Assembly: GCA_964497635.1 (NCBI GenBank)
Contig: CAZCDB010000030.1
Coordinates: 1-18,503 of the forward strand
Origin: CAMDWQ01 sp964497635
GTDB lineage: Bacteria; Omnitrophota; Gorgyraeia; 2-02-FULL-51-18
Direction of reading: 5' to 3'
Length of the DNA stretch: 18,503 nucleotides
Shown: piece after piece, positions 14,686 to 18,503 of the stretch
Position numbering within the stretch: the stretch's first letter is position 1
How the letters are laid out: each line of letters opens with the position of its first letter
Notes under the pieces: generated by a model
The model's input: the letters and a program-made list of their open reading frames with translations, nothing else
Databases searched by the model: none
What the model was told of the DNA's origin: nothing
Position numbers and translations under genes: made by a program

Positions 14686-15193
14686 CGAAAATACCTCGCT
14701 TGATAAGAATGGCAAAAGGTTTTTTGTAGCGATCCAGATACTCTGAGGCCTCTTCAAAGGCTGCTGCTAGATTTTCTTTCTCGGGCACTAGGTGGGGGAT
14801 GCCCACTTCTTTTAAAAGTGCTTCGCAGGATTTTCCCATGACCCAATGTTCAGGTGCATCCGGCCCGCAGCCACGATAGGTAATCAGAAGTAGGGCCGGA
14901 ATTTCGTAGATCAGGTTGAGCGAAGTAAGTGCGTTCAGAGAATACCCTAGACCTGAGTTTTGCATCAGCACGGCTGCTTTTTTACCCGAGAGATAAGCGC
15001 CTGCTGCCAGGCCTACGGCGGCGTCCTCCCGCACGGCGGGCACATACATAATTTCCGGATCTTGTGAAAGGGTTTCGATGAAGGCGCCTAAAAGAGAGCA
15101 GGGGACACCTGAAAAAAAGCGATAACCCTTATTTTTGAGAAGAGTTGAAAAGTCAGTTGCTCGGCTGCTGTGCGCGTCAGACCATTTTTGCAT
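14678..15193 (-). CDS. Phosphonopyruvate decarboxylase, alpha-type (pyrimidine) subunit
   Basis: This 171-residue protein is the ThDP pyrimidine-domain half of the decarboxylase. It contains YRFFSGVPCSLLGAFIETL near the N-terminus and VREDAAVGLAAGAYLSGKKA with the activating glutamate (Glu56 of the RED motif). MQNSGLGYSLNALTSLN and ALLLITYRG follow; MQNSGLG-N-LTSL is typical of phosphonopyruvate and sulfopyruvate decarboxylases. It is the first gene of the minus-strand arm and overlaps the beta gene by 8 nt. ATG at 15193 is the only workable start. It lies just 7 nt after a TATAAT box with no ribosome-binding site between, so the mRNA is predicted to be leaderless. Sulfopyruvate decarboxylase is the main alternative function, but no coenzyme M genes are visible. 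Confidence 0.88.
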   Translation of the reverse strand: MQKWSDAHSSRATDFSTLLKNKGYRFFSGVPCSLLGAFIETLSQDPEIMYVPAVREDAAVGLAAGAYLSGKKAAVLMQNSGLGYSLNALTSLNLIYEIPALLLITYRGCGPDAPEHWVMGKSCEALLKEVGIPHLVPEKENLAAAFEEASEYLDRYKKPFAILIKRGIFGD

Positions 15194-15200
15194 GGGCCCA

Positions 15201-15209
15201 ATTATAGCA
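15201..15209 (-). promoter_or_regulatory. Extended -10 promoter of the minus-strand phosphonate arm
   Basis: On the minus strand this reads TGCTATAAT, a perfect extended -10 element. Only TGGGCCC (7 nt) separates it from the ATG at 15193, placing the transcription start at or next to the start codon. No good -35 box is visible at 16-18 nt, which is normal for extended -10 promoters. Confidence 0.72.
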
Positions 15210-15224
15210 AGCTTAAATTTTTTC

Positions 15225-15233
15225 TGCTACACT
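15225..15233 (+). promoter_or_regulatory. Extended -10 promoter of the CDP-alcohol phosphatidyltransferase unit
   Basis: TGCTACACT (15225-15233) is an extended -10 element separated by only GACTTAC (7 nt) from the ATG at 15241, again predicting a leaderless transcript. It lies back-to-back with the minus-strand promoter in the same 47-nt intergenic space. Confidence 0.6.
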
Positions 15234-15240
15234 GACTTAC

Positions 15241-15870
15241 ATGTTCAACTTTCTTTTTACTTTTAATCGAAAAATTGCGGATCAGTTTTTTGTCCCATTC
15301 TTTCTAAAAACCCCCCTAAAACCCAACCACATCACGGGGATGGCGCTCTTGTCAGGAGTCGCTGCGGGTGCTCTGATGGCGCAGGGAGGCAGAAACCATC
15401 TTCTTTTGGGGGCAGCCTTCCTCCAGCTTTGTTACATTCTGGATAACTGTGATGGGCAGGTGGCTCGTCTCAAGTCGATGCAAAGCTCCTTTGGGATGTG
15501 GCTGGATTTTGTTTGTGATCTTGTAGTGGATTTTTCTCTCTGGGCGGGACTGGCCCTGGGAACTCTTGCCACTAGGGGGCTTGAGGCCCGTTGGGTGCTG
15601 ACCTGCTTTATCGCTGCGGTGATAGGCTCACTCATCCATTTTTTTGGTGTCACCCAAAAAAGGGTCCAAGGCCAAACAGGCAAAGAAAAACCCAAAACAA
15701 CCCAAAGCTTTTTATCGGTCGCTCATATTTTGGCTCATGACGGAGACCCCTCGGTCTTGGTCTGGTTTTTAGCTCTCCTGGGACAGCCTTCCTGGTTTTT
15801 AATCCTGGGCGCCATCTACATCAACCTTCTGTGGATCATTGATTTCGTCACTTCCCAAAAAGAGCGTTAA
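15241..15870 (+). CDS. CDP-alcohol phosphatidyltransferase family protein
   Basis: This 209-residue integral membrane enzyme carries the complete family signature D-x2-DG-x2-AR-x8-G-x3-D-x3-D (Asp68, Asp71-Gly72, Ala75-Arg76, Gly85, Asp89, Asp93). The aspartates bind the metals and the CDP-activated substrate. Five or six hydrophobic segments are visible: about 34-50, 54-68, 90-108, 118-134 and a C-terminal pair at 170-205. Family enzymes swap CMP from a CDP-alcohol for another alcohol. It starts 47 nt from the divergent phosphonate arm, where a CMP-AEP-forming domain is encoded. I therefore infer transfer of an aminoethylphosphonate headgroup to diacylglycerol or a similar acceptor, giving a phosphonolipid. 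An ordinary phospholipid headgroup, such as phosphatidylglycerol phosphate or inositol phosphate, is the alternative. Confidence 0.9.
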   Translation: MFNFLFTFNRKIADQFFVPFFLKTPLKPNHITGMALLSGVAAGALMAQGGRNHLLLGAAFLQLCYILDNCDGQVARLKSMQSSFGMWLDFVCDLVVDFSLWAGLALGTLATRGLEARWVLTCFIAAVIGSLIHFFGVTQKRVQGQTGKEKPKTTQSFLSVAHILAHDGDPSVLVWFLALLGQPSWFLILGAIYINLLWIIDFVTSQKER

Positions 15871-15891
15871 ATGTAATATAATGGAGGGCTT

Positions 15892-16713
15892 ATGAAAATA
15901 GGCTCTAAACGCTATACCATGGTCACGGCGTATGACGCTCTAACTTCTCAGCTTTTGGAAGAGGTTGGGGTTGATTTTATTTTGGTGGGAGACTCTCTAG
16001 GGATGGTGCTTTTGGGATACCCAAACACCGCCTGTGTCACGATGGAGGAGATGCTTCATCACGCCAAGGCTGTTCGTCGGGGGGCGCCGAAGTCTTTTGT
16101 GATTGGGGATTTGCCCAAAAAAGGTGTTTCTGGAGGCCCTCGCCAAGCCTTGTTGTCGGCTCAAAAATTTACGAGCGAAGCCGGAATGGATGGCGTGAAG
16201 ATCGAGTGGGGGAAGCACGCGTTAAGCTCCGTAGAGTTGATGGCCCGAAAAAAAATATTTGTGCAGGGGCATGTGGGTCTTACACCTCAAGCTTGCAAAG
16301 ATGCTTCCGAGTTTAGGCTTCAAGGTAAAACGGTAAAGAACGCGTACGAGATTTATCGCCAAGCCAAGGCTTTTGAGAGTGCGGGAGCTAAAATGTTGCT
16401 TTTGGAATGTATTCCTGCGGAGCTGGCGCAAATGATTCGAAGCGCGGTCAAAATTCCAACCATCGGGATTGGGGCTGGCCCTTTTTGTGATGGGCAGGTT
16501 CTGGTTTTTCAGGATCTTGTGGGCTTGTTCGATGGATTTAAGCCACGCTTTGTGCGTCGATACACGGAATTGGCGGCCCAAGCAAGGAAGGCCTTAAGAA
16601 ATTTTACTCAAGATGTGCGCGGAGGACGTTTTCCCTCAGAAAAAGAGAGTTTTTTGATGGAAAAAAGTGTTTTAAAACAACTTTCTGACAAGATCCGAAA
16701 GACTTCTTTATGA
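15892..16713 (+). CDS. panB: 3-methyl-2-oxobutanoate hydroxymethyltransferase
   Basis: PanB adds a one-carbon unit from 5,10-methylene-THF to 2-oxoisovalerate to make ketopantoate for pantothenate and CoA. The protein has 273 residues. Motifs are MVTAYDALTSQLLEE, VGDSLGMVLLGY with the metal Asp, MLHHAKAVRRGAP, IGDLP, VKIEWG, QGHVGLTPQ, the catalytic Glu in LLLECIPAELA, and IPTIGIGAGPFCDGQVLV. The N-terminus is about 10 residues shorter than typical PanB, and the loop after GDLP (KKGVSGG) lacks the usual aromatic residues; both look tolerable. GGAGGG (15883-15888) precedes the ATG, 21 nt after the phosphatidyltransferase stop. It links to coaX at the other end of the window and draws on the C1 pool. 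PanB shares the barrel fold with PepM, but the motifs clearly place it in the PanB family. Confidence 0.94.
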   Translation: MKIGSKRYTMVTAYDALTSQLLEEVGVDFILVGDSLGMVLLGYPNTACVTMEEMLHHAKAVRRGAPKSFVIGDLPKKGVSGGPRQALLSAQKFTSEAGMDGVKIEWGKHALSSVELMARKKIFVQGHVGLTPQACKDASEFRLQGKTVKNAYEIYRQAKAFESAGAKMLLLECIPAELAQMIRSAVKIPTIGIGAGPFCDGQVLVFQDLVGLFDGFKPRFVRRYTELAAQARKALRNFTQDVRGGRFPSEKESFLMEKSVLKQLSDKIRKTSL

Positions 16714-17360
16714 CAAACCTGATTCTTTTTTCACTCGCTTTTCTAGCTTATTTTGGTGTTCTTGCTTTTTGTTTTACCCATTTTGAGTCGCGCAAACATC
16801 CGGCACGCTACTTTATCTTTTTTTCTCTGCCGGTAATGATCTTGCTTTTTGTGATCGCCGTTCTTTATTTGCGACCGCTTGGATCAACCCAGGCAGGGGA
16901 GGCTGGACCCAGCCCATGGTTGTGGTTTCATCTGGGATTGCTTCTGCCGGGATTGGCGGGACTTCTGACCTCGGTATCCAGCGCTATGCTTTATCTTTTG
17001 CAATCTGCCCAGCTGAAATCCAAACACCTGCAGAAAGCTTTTTTTAAATTACCATCCTTGGACTCTTTGGACCGGGCACATTTTTCTTCTTTGGTTTGGG
17101 GGACAGTTCTTTTTTCTTTGGGAATTTTGAGCGGGATCTTATGGGCCAAGGATCAGATGGTTTTGGCTCAAGTATTAAAAGATAAAAAAGTAATCTTGTC
17201 GTTTGCCACCTGTTTTATGTATTGGGGAATTTTGACCCTGCGAGTTTCTTCGATGCGCCGTGGGCAAAAAATAGCCATTGGCACGGTGCTCGTGTTTATT
17301 TTGCTCTTTGTCACCATTGTCAGCTCACACGAGATCGGTCGTCTTTCCGGGGGATTTTGA
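16710..17360 (+). CDS. HemX/CcsA-like cytochrome c assembly family membrane protein
   Basis: This 216-residue protein has about six predicted membrane segments: 4-22, 33-53, 70-97, 124-146, 158-178 and 188-206. A conserved-type histidine lies in LWFHLGLLLPGLAGLL (His74). SLDSLDRAHFSSLVWGTVLF, and the DKKVILSFATCFMYWGIL segment that follows the fourth membrane helix, match the HemX/CcsA/CcmC family. The tryptophan-rich heme-handling loop of true CcsA/CcmC is not present, which fits the HemX branch found beside hemA. HemX is thought to influence glutamyl-tRNA reductase level or activity, or to handle heme, in the membrane. It starts in the panB stop (ATGA) and shares one base with hemA (TGATG). 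The role is inferred from family and position. Confidence 0.82.
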   Translation: MTNLILFSLAFLAYFGVLAFCFTHFESRKHPARYFIFFSLPVMILLFVIAVLYLRPLGSTQAGEAGPSPWLWFHLGLLLPGLAGLLTSVSSAMLYLLQSAQLKSKHLQKAFFKLPSLDSLDRAHFSSLVWGTVLFSLGILSGILWAKDQMVLAQVLKDKKVILSFATCFMYWGILTLRVSSMRRGQKIAIGTVLVFILLFVTIVSSHEIGRLSGGF

Positions 17361-18415
17361 TGGAAATCATCGTGATGGGCTTAAACCACAAGACGGCTCC
17401 GGTAGAACTTCGAGAAAAGCTGAGTATTCGAGCCCAGGAGAGCCAGGCTTTTCTTCATCGCCTCAAAGAAGAGGGCGTCTTTGATGAGCAGGTGCTCTTA
17501 TCCACCTGCAACCGCACCGAGATTTATGGCGTAACTCAAAACCACCCGCAGGCGGTGGAGAAAACAAAAAAAATATTAAGTGCCCACGCAAAACTTGGGG
17601 TGGAGGCCTTTGAGGACAAGCTTTACATCCTAAAACAGCCGGATTCAGTGCGACATCTTTTCTCGGTGGCATCCGGAATGGACTCCATGGTTTTGGGGGA
17701 AACGGAAATCACAGGACAAGTCAAAGACGCTTATTTGGCGGCCCACTCTGATAAAAACACGGGAAAAGTTCTAAACAATCTATTCCAACGATCTTTAAAA
17801 GTAGCTAAAAACTTAAGAACTCATACGGAGATTGGGGTGGGTCGTGTCAGTGTGGCCAGTGTGGCTGTGGATCTGGCCGAAAAAATATTTGAAGATTTGT
17901 CCGGCGTGCGGGTGATGGTTTTGGGGACCGGGGAGATGGCCACACAGCTTTTGAAGGCAATGACGGGTCGTGGGGCACATGCACTGATTGTTTCCAGTCA
18001 CCATCCTGAAAGGGCCTTGGATTTGGCTCAGGAGTTTGGGGGAGAAGTGGTTGGTTATCATTTGCTGGACGCCAAAATATCCGAGGCGGATATCTTGATC
18101 GCCTCGACCTCGGCTGCCAATTGTTTAATTCGAGAGCCCCAAGTTCAAGGCTGGATGAAAACACGTCATCAAAAACCCTTGTTTTTAGTGGATATCGCGG
18201 TTCCTCGTAACATCGAAGCGGCGGTAGAGCGTATCGATAACGTCTATCTGTACAACGTGGACGATCTTAAAGAAATTGCTGAAAAAAATAAAACACTCCG
18301 AGAAAACCAGGTGATAGCTTGCTCGGAGATTGTCAAAAACCAGACACAGTTTTTTATGGACTGGCTTCTAAAAGAGTTTGGCGGCAAGACTTCCCCTCGC
18401 GCGGTGCGCTCATGA
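17360..18415 (+). CDS. hemA: Glutamyl-tRNA reductase, short form
   Basis: HemA reduces glutamyl-tRNA to glutamate-1-semialdehyde with NADPH, the first step of C5 heme synthesis. Motifs are GLNHKTAPVELREKLS (7-22), the catalytic Cys50 in LSTCNRTEIYG, HLFSVASGMDSMVLGETEI, GVGRVSVASVAVDLAEKIF, the NADPH-binding VLGTGEMA, and DIAVPRNIEAAVERIDNVYLY. The protein has 351 residues, where about 415-430 is typical. It stops soon after the spinal helix begins (CSEIVKNQTQFFMDWLLKEF), so most of the C-terminal dimerisation domain is missing. I chose the ATG at 17360, which fits the family start and has GGGGGA upstream; an upstream start at 17222 would run inside the preceding gene. It overlaps hemC by ATGA. 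The short length appears natural, because the overlap with hemC is clean. Confidence 0.95.
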   Translation: MEIIVMGLNHKTAPVELREKLSIRAQESQAFLHRLKEEGVFDEQVLLSTCNRTEIYGVTQNHPQAVEKTKKILSAHAKLGVEAFEDKLYILKQPDSVRHLFSVASGMDSMVLGETEITGQVKDAYLAAHSDKNTGKVLNNLFQRSLKVAKNLRTHTEIGVGRVSVASVAVDLAEKIFEDLSGVRVMVLGTGEMATQLLKAMTGRGAHALIVSSHHPERALDLAQEFGGEVVGYHLLDAKISEADILIASTSAANCLIREPQVQGWMKTRHQKPLFLVDIAVPRNIEAAVERIDNVYLYNVDDLKEIAEKNKTLRENQVIACSEIVKNQTQFFMDWLLKEFGGKTSPRAVRS

Positions 18416-18503
18416 GTATTCTTCGAGTTGGGACCCGCGGAAGCCTCTTGGCCCTGGCTCAAGCCCGGGAAGTGGTGCGTTGCCTCAAAAAGAAAAACCC
18501 CGG
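18412..18503 (+). CDS. hemC: Hydroxymethylbilane synthase (porphobilinogen deaminase), N-terminal fragment
   Basis: The last 92 bases encode about 30 residues beginning MSILRVGTRGSLLALAQARE, the unmistakable HemC N-terminus (RxGTRxSxLAxxQ). The enzyme joins four porphobilinogens in heme synthesis. The ATG overlaps the hemA stop (ATGA). The rest lies beyond the window edge. The order hemX-hemA-hemC is a common heme operon layout. Confidence 0.92.
   Translation, partial: MSILRVGTRGSLLALAQAREVVRCLKKKNP

Noticed and set aside
14128..15193. Sulfopyruvate decarboxylase (ComDE) for coenzyme M synthesis
   Set aside because: The split form and size fit, but no sulfolactate or coenzyme M gene is nearby, while PepM and an AEP transaminase fusion are. 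Kept only as an alternative in the feature text.
15877..15882. TATAAT upstream of panB as a promoter
   Set aside because: A start from it would begin near 15889 and exclude the good GGAGGG ribosome-binding site at 15883-15888. No -35 box is evident, and panB lies 21 nt after the preceding stop, so read-through is simpler.
15892..16713. panB as a second PEP-mutase-like phosphonate enzyme
   Set aside because: The barrel fold is related, but LVGDSLGM, GHVGLTPQ and LLLECIPAELA are specific PanB motifs, so it is ketopantoate synthesis and not a phosphonate step.
17222..17359. Longer hemA reading starting at 17222
   Set aside because: The extra 46 residues are the shadow frame of the HemX-like gene. 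The GluTR family starts with the GLNHKTAP region just after the ATG at 17360.

Overview
This window looks like part of a metagenome-derived bacterial scaffold: it contains a run of exactly 100 N inside groEL. It is densely packed, with most genes overlapping the next by 1-14 nt and only two untranslated gaps over 100 nt. Gene content (a CIRCE-controlled groESL, a GuaB3-type enzyme, an acetogen-style fhs-fchA-folD-metF cassette and a phosphonate pathway) suggests a Gram-negative-type anaerobe of a candidate phylum such as Omnitrophota. That is a low-confidence inference from gene content; a Bdellovibrionota or other deltaproteobacterial-type lineage is not excluded.

Layout. Positions 1-2287 (+) hold the 3' part of uvrB, then birA and coaX, all translationally coupled. 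Positions 2284-4246 hold the groESL operon: a sigma70-type promoter whose -35 box overlaps the coaX stop, a CIRCE/HrcA operator, groES, groEL (with the gap) and a strong intrinsic terminator. From 4260 a second plus-strand transcription unit runs about 8 kb. It encodes a secreted CusF-like small protein, a GuaB3 IMPDH/GMP-reductase family enzyme, the C1-tetrahydrofolate enzymes Fhs, FchA, FolD and MetF, a PhyH-family dioxygenase, and a phosphoenolpyruvate mutase fused to a nucleotidyltransferase. Facing it on the minus strand (15193 to 12320) are the two subunits of a ThDP-dependent phosphonopyruvate decarboxylase and a 2-aminoethylphosphonate (AEP) transaminase fused to a second nucleotidyltransferase. 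From 15241 a plus-strand unit encodes a CDP-alcohol phosphatidyltransferase, PanB, a HemX/CcsA-like membrane protein, HemA and the start of HemC.

How the genes work together. The centre of interest is 9974-15870, a compact phosphonate assembly line. PEP is converted to phosphonopyruvate (PepM), then to phosphonoacetaldehyde (split decarboxylase), then to AEP (transaminase domain), then to CMP-AEP (nucleotidyltransferase domain). A CDP-alcohol phosphotransferase then transfers the headgroup to a lipid or other alcohol. The PhyH-type oxygenase could hydroxylate the phosphonate. Unusual aspects are two separate nucleotidyltransferase domains (one with a degraded nucleotide loop) fused to different pathway enzymes, a variant PepM signature motif, convergent genes whose homologous 3' ends overlap on opposite strands, and divergent promoters predicted to give leaderless mRNAs.

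The C1 cassette forms one contiguous coupled gene string with the phosphonate genes. It contains a FolD lacking the cyclohydrolase lysine, next to a stand-alone cyclohydrolase/cyclodeaminase (FchA), which suggests divided labour. No tRNA, rRNA, CRISPR array, insertion sequence or integrase was seen.
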